Source: Corticium candelabrum (lineage: Eukaryota; Porifera; Homoscleromorpha; Homosclerophorida; Plakinidae). From it: 64,000 nt of DNA. A program made the translations under genes and the position numbers. The stretch spans positions 651,457-715,456 of the forward strand of contig NC_085095.1 of NCBI RefSeq assembly GCF_963422355.1, in the 5' to 3' direction. Below the pieces are notes generated by a model. It made no database searches. It saw only the letters and a list, made by a program, of their open reading frames with translations, and had not been told where the DNA came from. Positions 31,086 to 64,000 of the stretch are shown piece after piece (position 1 is the first letter of the stretch; the number at the start of each line of letters is the position of its first letter).

Positions 31086-31867
31086 ACACACTTTGCATCT
31101 GCACACCAACGCTTAGAGAGTTTACTAGCACTCCAGACATTAATTAAGACTCACTGTCTTTGCCCACAAGATAGCTCAAATTGATTAACCATGACATTGC
31201 AATACATAAAGCAGCCTACTATAATAATCAGGTGCAGAACAGGAAACTTCAGGTTAGTAAACTCCTGAAATAAAGTTTTGTCCACTGTTAACAGTATCAT
31301 CTCTGTGAGACATCCATCCATCCTCATTATTATAATTTCCCATTCTCGCTGTCCTAACTGCTATCTTAACTGCTCATTCGATCCTAACACTTAAATTCCT
31401 GGAATATTAATTAACTTAATTAATTTCTTATTTAACTTTCACACAGTAAAGAAAACAGTTATAATGTAGTCGTAAAACTTCTTAACAGGGTTATGATGCA
31501 ACTGCTTCTTTATCCAAACAGCTCGTTTAGAAAGATTAATTAACGACGATAAACAAAGGAAAATATATTAGACTCTAGCTACTTCTTTGTCGCGAAGAAG
31601 CTGTTGGAATTCCTTGTTTATATGTTGGTTCTGATGTTGTGCTTCGTCAAGCGCTTGACGGAGTCTCTCATATTCACTTTTGTCAACAGAAGGAGACGAG
31701 TGTGAAGTCTGCGTGTGATTCGCCACGTCACGCTGCGCATCGTCGCTCTGTTTGTCTCCATCTTGCCTCCCTTCTCCTTCGTGAGGCACTTCCTTAAAAG
31801 TCTGATCTATTACAGAATCCAGCGTATCCTGAAAACGTTGTATACCGTCACTCAAACGTCCCCACAT
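26255..31867 (-). CDS. Golgin-like long coiled-coil protein with C-terminal membrane anchor
   Basis: Six exons: 31867-31583, 30823-26975, 26862-26752, 26559-26514, 26454-26418, 26372-26255. All join in phase, giving 1481 aa. The N-terminus is a potential amphipathic helix (MWGRLSDGIQRFQDTLDSVI). One giant exon of 3849 bp encodes about 1280 residues of Glu/Lys/Gln/Leu-rich heptads with almost no Pro or Gly. The last exons encode SVIDWLRRWFIR and a hydrophobic segment, YAVFIHLLLFYLLIL, at the extreme C-terminus. A long coiled coil plus a C-terminal anchor fits Golgi tethers such as giantin, golgin-84 or CASP. The IHLLLFYLL end recalls those anchors, but orthology cannot be assigned because coiled coils align non-specifically. 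It is head to head with the STK31-like gene and ends 213 bp from the BAK-like stop. Confidence 0.85.
31009..31091. repeat. (CA)n microsatellite
   Basis: CA tract within the first intron (30824-31582) of the golgin-like gene. Confidence 0.95.
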
Positions 31868-32303
31868 GTTTGGTGCAGTAGCTTCGGTAGGCCTACTCTA
31901 GCGTACGCTAACATAAGCTTTGCATGCAGTGAGTTCCGTCTGAGAATTTAGCTGTACAACTTGCTATAGCTATGCAATGAATATATATTCTTCAGTAAAA
32001 GGGATCCATTAATTAATGAACTTAATTAACCATATGATATTTCTCAACAAAATCAAGCTCTGAAAACCTTGTTGTCAAACTCTTTAGTTAGTTAGTGAAT
32101 AATTAATTTTGATTACCTTTTATATAATTTCTCTCTGGTCTGGCCATGGTGCCACAATTTGTCCCATCAACACGGGAACGACAACGCTGAACTTCTCGCA
32201 ATAGCAGTTTCAGCGTTTCTAGACTGCACACGTGCACCTTTCAGTGAGAGATCCCGGATATTATTAGATTTGTCGACCCATAAAAACTTCGTCGACACGT
32301 CAA
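31868..32303. promoter_or_regulatory. Candidate bidirectional promoter, golgin / STK31-like
   Basis: 436 bp between divergent start codons, so both promoters must lie here or in 5' UTR introns. A TATATAA string is at 32120-32126, about 180 bp upstream of the plus-strand ATG. No other element is confidently recognised. Confidence 0.4.
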
Positions 32304-54980
<22,677 letters not shown>

Positions 54981-55573
54981 TTGTGGTAATCAGAAATACA
55001 ATACACACAAGGACTGCTGTTGAAGATGTTGCGTTGAGTTGATGAGATTAAGAAGTACACATTTTAGAGTACTGATTTATGGTCAATCAGTATGGAATTT
55101 TGTAAGAGCTAGTTGTTTGAACTTGACAGTTAATTTGATGATAATGATTGTAGCAGGCATGTACGTCATACAGTTTTTACGTAGGTGCATGTAAGTGTCA
55201 ATATTAAAGTCAATTGAAGTTTTAGTTTAGAATGTTAAGTAGTAAATCCTGTCCTCGTGGTATGTGGCAATGCTTGACGGGCACAAATTCTAAACACTTA
55301 ACAATGGACTCAATAATCTGTCTGTTCAGCTTCGTTCATTTTGGACTGCATTAGACATCGACAAGTCAATACACTGGTCATGGTACCATTGAGTTCAGGT
55401 GGTATTAATTAAACAAAGACAACTGTGCGTTTGTAGATCGCTCAGAGCGTCTTTCCAGTTTGTAAGCGATTCCTGAAAGAGCAGTTGTGCATCTAGCACC
55501 TAGTGTTAGTGAGCTACTTCCGCATCCGGGAGTATGACTCTTTCCGTTTTGTTCATCCTCACCTCTTGGAGAG
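54981..55573. other. Intergenic region, STK31-like to GT12
   Basis: 593 bp with no exon seen. It should hold the STK31-like 3' UTR (an ATTAAA is at 55202-55207) and the promoter of the downstream glycosyltransferase. Confidence 0.5.
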
Positions 55574-57130
55574 ATGCCCATCTCTAGATCACTCACGTAC
55601 AACTCCGTTGCACTGGTAACTGCTCTTGCATTTCTCATTTTCATCACTACGTTCATTCGTCTAGGCCTCTTCGACGTACAAAGTGCACGTCACTGCAGCA
55701 GACGCATTCAGCTGGACGGCAGGACATTGGACGACACTTGTCTCCTCTTCAATTCGACACGCAGTTCGCTGTGGGGTGCAAGAGTCCTACAAAGGCTGGA
55801 AGACAGACGTGTCGCAAAGGGCTGCAGCTGCTCGCGAGCTCTTCGTCTAGAACTACAAGACGACGTGCTTAGAATAAGGAAGCATGAGCACAACAAGTGG
55901 AAAGGAAGAGAAAAATTTATTGGACCACGCCCACCGCTGGCTTTCTGCCCTTCTGACTCTCCACTGCAGTTTCCGTCGACTGGTATAGAAATCGAACCGA
56001 AACAGGGTGTTACACTGGTGGGACTGGCTATCAGCGCATCACAAACTTCATACTGGGATGACACAGTCGTCGAGATTGTTTTCAAGTCGATGCGTGGCCT
56101 CGGAGTACTGTCACTGCCGCGACAGTCTTTTTACTCTTTTGTGCGAATGAATGTGGTTGTGCGTGGCAACAACACAAACAGAATGACTTTATCAGCACAG
56201 AGTCGTCACGCGTTAAACTTGAATGTTGCTTTGAAGGACTTGATGTATCAAAGTACAGTTGCAGTTGTCAATGAACTAGAAACAGTGAGTGTGAGTTTCC
56301 TGGGGAACGTGTTTGATATCCACATTCGAATCCGTCGTAAGCGAATGCCATATTTGCGTAAAACGAGCTCGGTGTTTCCTCGAATTGAGGAGCGCGTCAC
56401 GATTGCCACAAAAACGTTTGAACGATATGACAAAGTGATTCGATTGATCGACAGCGTTTTGAAATACTACCCGAGTTTGACTATTATTGTTGCCGATGAT
56501 TCGGTCAATTTCCATACTATAAGAAAGAAAAATGTTCTTCATTATAGGATGCCTCCACAGATTGGGTGGTTTGCGGGTAGGAATCTTGTTGTGAGCCAAG
56601 TGATGACGGAGTATCTCGTGTGGGTGGACGACGACTTTGTGTTTGACAAGAACACGAAGTTGGAGTTGTTTATGGAAAAATTGGATCGACTGGATTTGAG
56701 ACTAGATTTAGTAGCAGGCCACGTGGTGTCACCTGGCAAGACGGGAAGTTGTGGATCGTGTTTGCAAGTGGAAATGGACAGAGAAGGCTATTGTGTAACA
56801 GTCAATAGATCGTGCAGTCTGGGACCTCTCGATGGATACCCTCAGTGTGTTCTTGTTGATCGTGCATTGAACTTCTTTATGGCGAGAACCAAATCAGTTC
56901 ACGAGATTGGATTTGATCCACATTTTAACCATATTGGCCATACGTCGTTTTTTATTGATGGATATCATACACTTCGTTCTGCATGTTGCAGTGATGTGTC
57001 TATTGGTCATTTCTCGGCTGGCAGTAGCCCTTTCTATCATCAAAATCGTCGAATTTCAGGTCAGGAATTAATCAAGCATCAGAGCTACATACTGTTTAAG
57101 TACAATATGAAATGTATAAGTTTTGTTTAG
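55574..57130 (+). CDS. Beta-1,4-N-acetylgalactosaminyltransferase-like (GT12), single exon
   Basis: Intact 518-residue frame without introns. It is a type II Golgi protein: short cytoplasmic N-terminus, membrane span SVALVTALAFLIFITTFIRL, Cys-containing stem, then the catalytic domain. The domain has VTIATKTFERYDKVIRLIDS, LTIIVADDS, GWFAGRNLVVSQV and TEYLVWVDDDFVF, where DDD is the metal/UDP-sugar binding DxD. This order matches B4GALNT1/B4GALNT2-type enzymes, which add GalNAc in beta-1,4 linkage to glycolipids or glycoproteins. Later conserved stretches include DLVAGHVVSP and HIGHTSFFIDGY. Length is close to the vertebrate enzymes (about 530-560). The acceptor substrate cannot be inferred. 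ATG at 55574 is the first in frame and gives a sensible membrane topology. Confidence 0.9.
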   Translation: MPISRSLTYNSVALVTALAFLIFITTFIRLGLFDVQSARHCSRRIQLDGRTLDDTCLLFNSTRSSLWGARVLQRLEDRRVAKGCSCSRALRLELQDDVLRIRKHEHNKWKGREKFIGPRPPLAFCPSDSPLQFPSTGIEIEPKQGVTLVGLAISASQTSYWDDTVVEIVFKSMRGLGVLSLPRQSFYSFVRMNVVVRGNNTNRMTLSAQSRHALNLNVALKDLMYQSTVAVVNELETVSVSFLGNVFDIHIRIRRKRMPYLRKTSSVFPRIEERVTIATKTFERYDKVIRLIDSVLKYYPSLTIIVADDSVNFHTIRKKNVLHYRMPPQIGWFAGRNLVVSQVMTEYLVWVDDDFVFDKNTKLELFMEKLDRLDLRLDLVAGHVVSPGKTGSCGSCLQVEMDREGYCVTVNRSCSLGPLDGYPQCVLVDRALNFFMARTKSVHEIGFDPHFNHIGHTSFFIDGYHTLRSACCSDVSIGHFSAGSSPFYHQNRRISGQELIKHQSYILFKYNMKCISFV

Positions 57131-58445
57131 TGACACAAAATGCTTACGTGCGTTTTGCGGTTTGATATTATTAACAAGTCATGTTGACTGCTAAACTGTC
57201 TATCAGCTTTGTCACTGAATTGTGTCTGCTAGTGATTTTCCAAAGAAGTTTAATTAATTATTGTATAAATTGTTGATTTTTGTTTGCGTGTTCATGTTGT
57301 AGTAGTAGCTCATGGCTGTATCTTGTTTGTACCAGATTCCTGTGTGTGATGCAAATGTTTAGTTTAGTTTGAGTGTATACCCACAGTGGAGGGTACACGT
57401 GTATGTATATCTATATCCATATATTACTATTATATTGTTTATATTATTAAGGTTAAGTAGGCATAGGCTCGAGATCTACACACGTTGTAAGCAAAAAGCT
57501 CTACTTTTACCAAATGCCTTCTCTAGATGGAAGTGGGGCTGGATCTCTAAGAATCGTCGAACAGTATTGGAACAAGTCTTGTACATCCTAGCTATACATG
57601 TGCTGTCTTCTGTTTGGCTTACTGGTATACAGTACACTTTGTAGGATACCTGTTTTGAGTTGATCTAATCAGCTAGGCTACTGTACCATATTCCACTATG
57701 AGCTCAGGATCGGCGGAGCAGGGTGGGCCAGGTGGGCCATGGCCTACCCGACTGTTGAAAATGGGACTTCCGCCAATGGGCTTTTGATGAGAACTTTGGG
57801 AAATGTTGGTTCAAGTAATTAAATAAATTAGCTATTTTTTACGTTCACCATGACCACAAAACCTGGCCCACCCAATATTGAGTGCTCCTGCTGGCCCTGG
57901 AGCTTTTGTGTATTCATTGGTTACTATATTGCAGTCAACTAGACAGACTTTGTTTACAATTCAAAGCCTTTAGGGTGTTAGGGAAATTATTATAAGATTC
58001 TTTCTACATAGTATTACATACATTTTCTTGCATGAAGAGGTACAGTGCTCATAGTCATGGTAGAGACAAGAGACAAAATGGAGAATAGGACTAGACTATT
58101 ACACATCAATACACTGCAGCTTTGTCTGCTCTAAAAATTGTGCCTTCTTGTAAGTACTAAGTAGTATGTTGGAATTCAGTTGTAAACAACATGTACGTCC
58201 ATACCAGAACTCTAAAAATTGTAACTAAAGTCTTTGACAAAAGTGATGGCACGCGATACTTTCAGTAATAGAAGTCTGTGGTCTTGCATTGCATATAGCT
58301 GTGAGGATCTTGTAGCTGGCTTGTCAGCACATCCATGTCTCTAGCACTCTGCGGGTTGTAGTTAGACAGTAGAAGGTAACTCCAGACAGTAGCAACATAG
58401 GGTAATAACTAAGTTACGTAGTAATCAAAATTTACAAGGAGACGT
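57131..58445. other. Intergenic region between two glycosyltransferases
   Basis: Tail-to-tail spacer holding both 3' UTRs. No supported gene; an open frame at 57369-57644 looks random. A possible imperfect foldback lies at about 57710-57900 (GGAGCAGGGTGGGCCAGG against CCTGGCCCACCCAATATTGA). Confidence 0.5.
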
Positions 58446-59522
58446 TCAGCACTTAGTTCGCATAAAGTTTTTATACAATTCAGCTCTCCTTGCTGCCTTT
58501 TTTGTCATGAGTATGTACGGTTGACGACACTCTGTATTGGAACAAGAAGGAATGTCATGGTTACAAACCCTTGTGGTATGCATCAAATGAGCAGCCGGAA
58601 CAAGTCCAGTCTTGGCGACTAATAATCCAGTGTGAACATCTTCTATTCTGAACGAATACATGAGATCTGGTATTTCCAATAGAGCAGTCATCAAGTCTCG
58701 TGACACGAAGTAACCGGCACCGACACAAGTTGGTGGAAACACATTCGGTGTGAAATCCTCATAACTCAAATACCATTTGTTACTTTGGTTTCTTACTGGG
58801 ATATCTTTAATCCGACACAATCCTCCATACATTACACGAAGAGACGAGTTCGTTCGACATTTATCATAAGCTATAGGAATCGCCTCGTCTAACCATTCGA
58901 AAACAAGCTGAATGTTAATGATTGAATCATCGTCTGCCTTTAGCATCACTTCAAAGTCAAAATTTGATTTCACATATTTCCATGCCTCCAGTTTTTTCCA
59001 GGTGAGATTGTAGTAGCTCTCAATCACATCAACGTACATAATATCTCTATAATGACATCCCTCTATTGCTGCCAGTTTTTCCATATTTACTGCTCCATCT
59101 CCACGAGCTCGACCGACCACAAAAGCATATGCCCACGGATGACTGTCAACAAATTCACTGCTCATTTTGAAACGAGAACGCAACCACGTTGTTCGAGCCT
59201 GGTGTCTTGACTCAAAGTTTCCAATGTATGACAGGATAATAATGACAAGCAGTGGCTTGGCCGAATAATGACAAAACAGAGGAGACGCATAAAACGTGTC
59301 ACTACTTTCACAGACTGGTGGTTGTCCAACGGGAAGTGGCAAAAGAGGGATTTCCATACTAGGACATGAGATGGAGAAACGCCTTGCTGCTTGAGTATGC
59401 CGTCTATGTGTACCTTTTTCTATATTTGCTCTGTCTGAGTTGGCAGCAGCCCCAGTAGCAGCCATCTGTGAAACCACTACACAAAAAACTAAAGTAAGGA
59501 TAGAACGACCTTTCCAACACAT
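58446..59522 (-). CDS. Beta-1,3-glycosyltransferase (GT31, B3GALT/B3GNT-like), single exon
   Basis: Intact 358-residue intronless frame. An N-terminal hydrophobic stretch (SILTLVFCVVVSQMAATGAA) is a signal anchor. GT31 motifs appear in order: LLVIIILSYIGNFESRHQAR with TTW (usual S.xxRxxIRxTW), VDVIESYYNLTWKKLEAW (usual DxxDSYxNLTxK), VMLKADDDSIIN (DxD metal site), CVGAGYFVSRDL (usual GxGYxxS) and EDVHTGLLV (usual EDVxxG). The first Asp of the DSY motif is Glu here. The family transfers Gal or GlcNAc in beta-1,3 linkage in the Golgi; donor and acceptor cannot be assigned. It is convergent with the GT12 gene and, like it, intronless in an intron-rich neighbourhood. Confidence 0.9.
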   Translation of the reverse strand: MCWKGRSILTLVFCVVVSQMAATGAAANSDRANIEKGTHRRHTQAARRFSISCPSMEIPLLPLPVGQPPVCESSDTFYASPLFCHYSAKPLLVIIILSYIGNFESRHQARTTWLRSRFKMSSEFVDSHPWAYAFVVGRARGDGAVNMEKLAAIEGCHYRDIMYVDVIESYYNLTWKKLEAWKYVKSNFDFEVMLKADDDSIINIQLVFEWLDEAIPIAYDKCRTNSSLRVMYGGLCRIKDIPVRNQSNKWYLSYEDFTPNVFPPTCVGAGYFVSRDLMTALLEIPDLMYSFRIEDVHTGLLVAKTGLVPAAHLMHTTRVCNHDIPSCSNTECRQPYILMTKKAARRAELYKNFMRTKC

Positions 59523-60795
59523 TTTGTAAAGTTTTTATCTTTATGCACAATCAGTTTCGCTATAGCTAGTAGCTATGCTAATTGCAGAAGCCTCATCTGT
59601 TTAGTTTCAACGTTTTTAATGAATAAAATTAGAATACTTGCATGCACGAGTGTGCATGACGTGTTGTCTTTGTCTAATTAGACTTTCCTAGCTATAGGGG
59701 TAGTCTAACAGTCGTGAGAAACGGAAGGTTAGACTTTTTAGGTTACTTACTAAAAATAAAGAAGCACTTTTACTTTGCTATAGTAAAACCCTCTGCATGA
59801 CATATTAAACATACGGGACATAAGTCGTACATCACGTGACCGTCTCGTTACAGTGTACAGTAGAGTTTCACGCGTTGGTAACAAGAACTAGCAAGATATC
59901 CTTTATAAAGCTAACACTAAAAGCCAATGGATGAAATGGGGAGGCCTGTGCCCCCAATATACAACTGGCCTCATTGATTTTACGACCGACCTCACTAACT
60001 CTACGACCGACCTCAGAAAGCAAAACGTACTAGCGTAATTTTGACACTGATTACACGCCATACTCTCACACATTCCTTCTGGTATCATAATATTTAGATA
60101 TGATAGTCACTTGCAAACGTCTGTTGTACTTGTTGTAGCCGTCACGATCGCGTCTGCACAAGTGACTGTACTGGTAAATTGGAGCGTTTCTGGCAAACTC
60201 TAGAATCTAATGCGCAAGACTGAATGCACTGACCGTTGCTCCGGGTGACGAACTGCGTCCTCGCACGACGCAAGTTTAGTAGACACCACACTGTCACAAG
60301 CATCATGACCACTGTAGAGAAGGTGAGAAGACACATACCGTGCTTTAGACAATAAACACGGTTGTGTCTCTTGAACATATCATTAGTACATCCCTAGCGA
60401 GTAGCAGTCTACGGAACTGTCTCTCGCGTTATGTTCCAAATGAAGACCCGGATAAGCCCTATCCTTCTCTAATGCCAAGTCCCGTATAACAGGACCTGGC
60501 AACACTCTCAGTAGAGCCTTCCTTCACCAGTTGCTGTCGTTGGTAGTGAAAGGAAGTCTAGAGGCGTCGATTTGACAATGTAGGGCGTGTGTCAGACTGC
60601 TTGACTTCGTGGAAAGACGGCGAAAGTTGGGGTGATTTGTCGCTGTGGCGACCGTAGCGCCTTCCTTTGTCAATTTTGTCCACGGAAAGGCCCCGGCCAG
60701 CAACCAAATGTTGATCACCCTACGGTAGCATATACCTTTGTCGACTGTTTGAAGGAGTTCGAGCTCGACTCTTCTCTTCTAGTGCACAGAATAGG
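59523..60795. other. Intergenic region, no confident gene
   Basis: Upstream of the GT31 gene. Apart from a weak minus-strand frame at 60142-60378, nothing recognisable was seen. A tandem word (CTACGACCGACCTCA at 59978-60014) is present. Confidence 0.5.
60142..60378 (-). CDS. Hypothetical short membrane protein or first exon
   Basis: A 78-codon frame with a basic N-terminus (MFKRHNRVYCLKHG), one hydrophobic segment (MCLLTFSTVVMMLVTVWCLL) and a basic stretch after it. That is type II topology, as in a glycosyltransferase first exon. No partner exon was found and the length is within chance expectation. Confidence 0.2.
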   Translation of the reverse strand: MFKRHNRVYCLKHGMCLLTFSTVVMMLVTVWCLLNLRRARTQFVTRSNGQCIQSCALDSRVCQKRSNLPVQSLVQTRS

Positions 60796-61826
60796 ATGAG
60801 GAACATGGCGCTTAGCGACCGGAAGTTTGTGGTTTTCAAGTCGTCGTTATTGCCCGGTGATTCATCGTTTTCAAGGTATTCACATTTTTTTGAATTTGGT
60901 AGGCATTATAGCATGCCGTCGTGGCGTTGTAAGGTGCTTGGTGGTGATTTCAGGTACTTGTGGGATAATTTATTGAGGCTTGTCAACGCGTTACAGTGTG
61001 GGAGCCCAACTTTTGAGCCTCCCCTGCATTTTGTCCAAGGGTCAGAAGACTAGTTAGGGCTCTCTTAGTGCTGTTCAGATGTAAATCTTTTGTTTACCGC
61101 TAGTCTTTTAGAATCCTCGTCCTCTGGTAGTGTATAGAGTACTTAGCAATATCTGCATTTCGCCTTGCATGCCAATTGTTGTAGGCGGGGCATACACAAG
61201 TTAGTGCTAAGCTTTACCAGCTGCATTCTGTGCCATTGTTGCACGTGGGAACGCTGGCAATTGCGAGTCGTGTGTACTCCGAGTCGTCTTCAGTGGCTGC
61301 TTGGTCTGTTTGGCTTTTTAGTGAAAATGATGTAATATCTGTTGTCTGGGATACTGCTCATGGAGCCAAGACTGCTAGCATGGTTGAGATGAACTACCAC
61401 TGTAGCTGTCGCACTGGTTGTGTTGGAAGTAGGGGAGGCTGCAAGAGCTGTTTTCAAAACTGCCAACCTTGCACCGTCCGTTGTAGATGCAGAGGCAACT
61501 GTCAGAATCCCCACAACAGAAATGGTGTGTGTACTCGCTGTAGGGCTAGAGTACATGATAGAATTAGTGTACTGGTGTGGGCTAATGAGACACTTATTAC
61601 ACGTCCAAGTTATTCAAACCAGGACCCACAGTTGCTGGATGTTGTTGATGCTGATGACAAGTTGAGTAGTGAGACTGGCACAGACTGTGAGGATGAGGAG
61701 GTGAAAATTGAGGGAGATTTCACTGGGCAGCCAAATAGATTACCCGAGGTGTTCCCATCCTACAGTTATTTAGCACACAGTGTGAGTGATCTTTATCATG
61801 AAGGAAGCTCCACTGAAGAAGACTAG
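60796..61826 (+). CDS. Cys-rich CXC-type protein, gene model uncertain
   Basis: The best supported part is an open exon from the acceptor at 61184 to the TAG ending at 61826. It contains a compact Cys cluster: CSCRTGCVGSRGGCKSC followed by CTVRCRCRGNCQNP. Spacing of C.C...C and C.C..C.N type recalls the tesmin/TSO1 CXC fold, which binds zinc and DNA and also occurs in some transposon-derived proteins. The C-terminus is acidic (DCEDEEVKIEGD, SSTEED). A likely first exon starts at ATG 60796 or 60805 (ALSDRKFVVFKSSLLPGDSS) with a donor near 60877, and a possible middle exon begins at 60954. The joins were not resolved. Function unknown. Confidence 0.45.
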
Positions 61827-64000
61827 ATATTGATGGTGAGAAACTGTCATCCTGTCTGTGTACAAAAATTTACATTACTTAGGGGGGTCAGTCAAGGTTA
61901 GGTAACTTGTAGGTACGTAATGTAAGATATTGTGTGTAATCAACTAAAATTAATCAAACATAATTATGCCTTGGTGCTCATGTGCAGTGGAGGTGCACAG
62001 TAGTCTGCTGGAGGGGGTGCACGATGGATTTAACAACAAAATGACTCACACGTGTAAGAAGTGATGTTTTCTTGGATTTTGATTCATGAATTCAAAAGAT
62101 AAAGCTTTATTTTTTAGTTATGGGTGATTTCTCATTGCACATGTGCAGTAAACGTATACCGTAATCTGCCCCATGTGTTTGCCCTACTGAACTTTGAATG
62201 CCCAGTTGATCTCGCACCGAGGCATCAGCACCCCTGGTGCTATTACTATTAGCACAGGTAATAGGTCTTGTGGACTGTTTAAAGACTAGACAGATTTGGG
62301 TGGGTCAATGAAGTCCCGGATGTTGCATGGCAACACATCAGGTGTGTGACCTGCTCCTGTTTTTGCTATGAAGGTCTCATTTGTTACTGTATTTATTCAA
62401 AGGTTGTGTGTGTTGACCTGACCATCTCTTGTGTTTATATACTGTTTGACGTTGACACTGCTGGTAAGTACTTTGATCAAATGTCAATAACACTGTTGCT
62501 TAGAAATGTTCTGTGGCAGGCAGCAGATCCTTCCTGAATTGGCTCATGGTCACAGCACACAATTGAAGCTGCACAAAGGGCAATCACTGTGAAGATTCCT
62601 AGGTCGACAGCAGAATCAGTAGGACATGCTTTACTCTGCGTAGATCACTACGGGAGACTACCTGCTGGGGTGTGCACAGTGCCTCCAAAGAATAGAAACT
62701 TGTCCATAACTTTCTTACGCAGGGCTGTGGAAGAAAATAGAAAATACTGGACTGTCGGCAAGGCACTGCCACTGTTAACATACAATTAGAATTGTTGCCG
62801 TCTTCTACAATTGAGAATATACAGACCTGTTGTCTTGTCTGCTGACTACAAGATTATGTAGTGGTTCTCCCTAGCTCCTAAGGTTATTCTTGCAGCTGTT
62901 TTTGGCCTCTTATGGGTCTGCACATTACTCCTTATGGCTCTAAGGTACAATTTGCTTCTTAGTGAGACTCTAGTTAAACAAATACGTGCACGACCACAAG
63001 ATAGGTACCTTCCTCTGTTGCTGCTAAGTGTTCATATCTCCTGGCCACTACTTAACAGTAAAGGACAGCTCTCCCAAAGAGAGATACTGTCCTTGGCATG
63101 CCTATAAATTGAACTACTCTTGAACACTTCTGAGTATCCATTGTTCTGTTGAATGCACTTTGTGCTTTCTCCTCTTTGTCACTGGATATGGTTCAAACCC
63201 AAGAGCAAGAGGGACAGCTATAGTGCTGAATCATTAGAGGTTAGTCTTGTAGTTCTTAAATAGCACCATTTCTTTCCAATCCTACTGAGCTACTATTACA
63301 CACAAAAAGTGTAGCTAAAATTTTGTACTTCTGTAGTTAATCCTGTCAATAACATATCACCCACTGTATGTAAGGTCTCCTTAAGTTCTAAATATAAAAC
63401 AGCAGTCAAATCATCTGTAAATCGTGTCTTTCTAGCGATTTCAGTGGCATCCGGAATTACCCCGCCCCCTCTAAACAATAGGCCGCCGCTATCTGCTTTC
63501 TGTCTCCACAACTTTCGTTGCTCAAGAACTGTCCGCATCCACAATGGTAGAGCAGTAGAAGAAGAACACACTGGTATAAGTTTCTAGTCAGCACGCGCCG
63601 CAGTTACCGAGTAATGTACGGGGAAGTACAAGTCATCCGAAATTACCCCGGATTACCCTAGTATCATGATTTACTTCTTCCAGAGCTCCCTTCTTCCAAT
63701 CTTGATGTCTTTTTGTCCTGGTTAAACCAGGTTTGTTGTTGTGGACAGCGTGAGCTACGTCTGAGACACCCTACAGGTTCTTCCCGTTAGCGGTGTAATT
63801 CGGCCAACATCCCGCCCCCTGAATGGGACCTCGTTGTCGAATCTTGCTGGAGCAACCATTTGACGCACATGGTCGTGTTCATGACGGTTCGGGACTTGGA
63901 GAAACAACGCGTCGTGTGTTCGGGCGGCCGTGCCAAATATACGGGAACTTTTGGAAGATAAAGAATGGCATGTTCCGTAGACTGTAGGCTCGTCCGAGAA
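61827..64000. other. 3' flank of window, no supported gene
   Basis: Contains dispersed repeat copy B and several frames under 100 codons (62346-62537, 62589-62789, 63296-63571 on minus) without recognisable domains. CCCCGCCCCCT-like and ATTACCCCG words recur at 63459-63655 and 63812. A gene continuing beyond the window cannot be excluded. Confidence 0.5.
61958..62258. repeat. Dispersed repeat, copy B
   Basis: Same orientation and order of words as 34926-37494 (TAATTATGCCTTGGTG, TTTAACAACAAAATGACT, GTAAGAAGTGATGTTTT, TGAACTTTGAATGCCCAG, CACCGAGGCATCAGCAC) but without the TG tract and without the internal duplication, so it probably shows the shorter ancestral form. Confidence 0.75.

Noticed and set aside
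57369-57644. A 91-codon hydrophobic frame
   Set aside because: AT-rich 3' flank of the GT12 gene, no homology recognised and no splice partners; within chance length.
63296-63571. A 91-codon minus-strand frame
   Set aside because: No recognisable domain and no paired exons. It might be part of a gene running off the window but cannot be supported.

Overview
The window is eukaryotic nuclear DNA from an animal. Genes are split by GT-AG introns, many only 50-100 bp long, and the products are metazoan families: an EF-hand protein, an anoctamin, two Bcl-2 family members, a thrombospondin type-1 membrane protein, a golgin, an STK31-like Tudor protein and two Golgi glycosyltransferases. Short introns, dense gene packing and abundant MITE-like elements suggest an early-branching invertebrate, possibly a sponge. 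That placement is inference; no rRNA or mitochondrial marker is present.

Layout. 60-4417 (+): 3' part of an EF-hand gene, with a tRNA-derived SINE in its last intron. 5857-19130 (+): complete 26-exon anoctamin (871 aa). 20570-22546 (-): Bcl-2-like gene in two exons. 22962-24999 (-): MANSC-like plus two TSP1 domains, Ser/Thr-rich stalk and one membrane span. 25315-26041 (+): BAK/BAX-like gene in three exons, head to head with the TSP1 gene. 26255-31867 (-): golgin-like coiled-coil protein of 1481 aa with a C-terminal membrane anchor. 32304-54980 (+): about 1295-residue RRM-Tudor-coiled-coil-pseudokinase protein (STK31/TDRD8-like) in 33 exons. Its introns hold (TG)n tracts of 2.1 kb and 4.4 kb, a Tc1-type transposon, a Helitron and a pogo-type MITE. 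55574-57130 (+) and 58446-59522 (-): intronless GT12 and GT31 glycosyltransferases, tail to tail. 60796-61826 (+): Cys-rich CXC-type protein of unknown role. No gene is called with confidence to the right of 61826.

Functional themes. Two Bcl-2 family genes of apparently different type lie within 6 kb with a receptor-like gene between them. The STK31-like protein points to germline or piRNA-type RNA biology. The two glycosyltransferases point to Golgi glycan synthesis. Two head-to-head pairs (TSP1/BAK-like and golgin/STK31-like) are candidate bidirectional promoters.

Exon boundaries were read by eye from GT/AG signals and phase compatibility, and joined exons keep frame throughout the anoctamin, both Bcl-2 genes, the TSP1 gene, the golgin and the STK31-like gene. 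Giant Cys-Val or His-Thr reading frames are translations of (TG)n/(CA)n repeats and are not genes.
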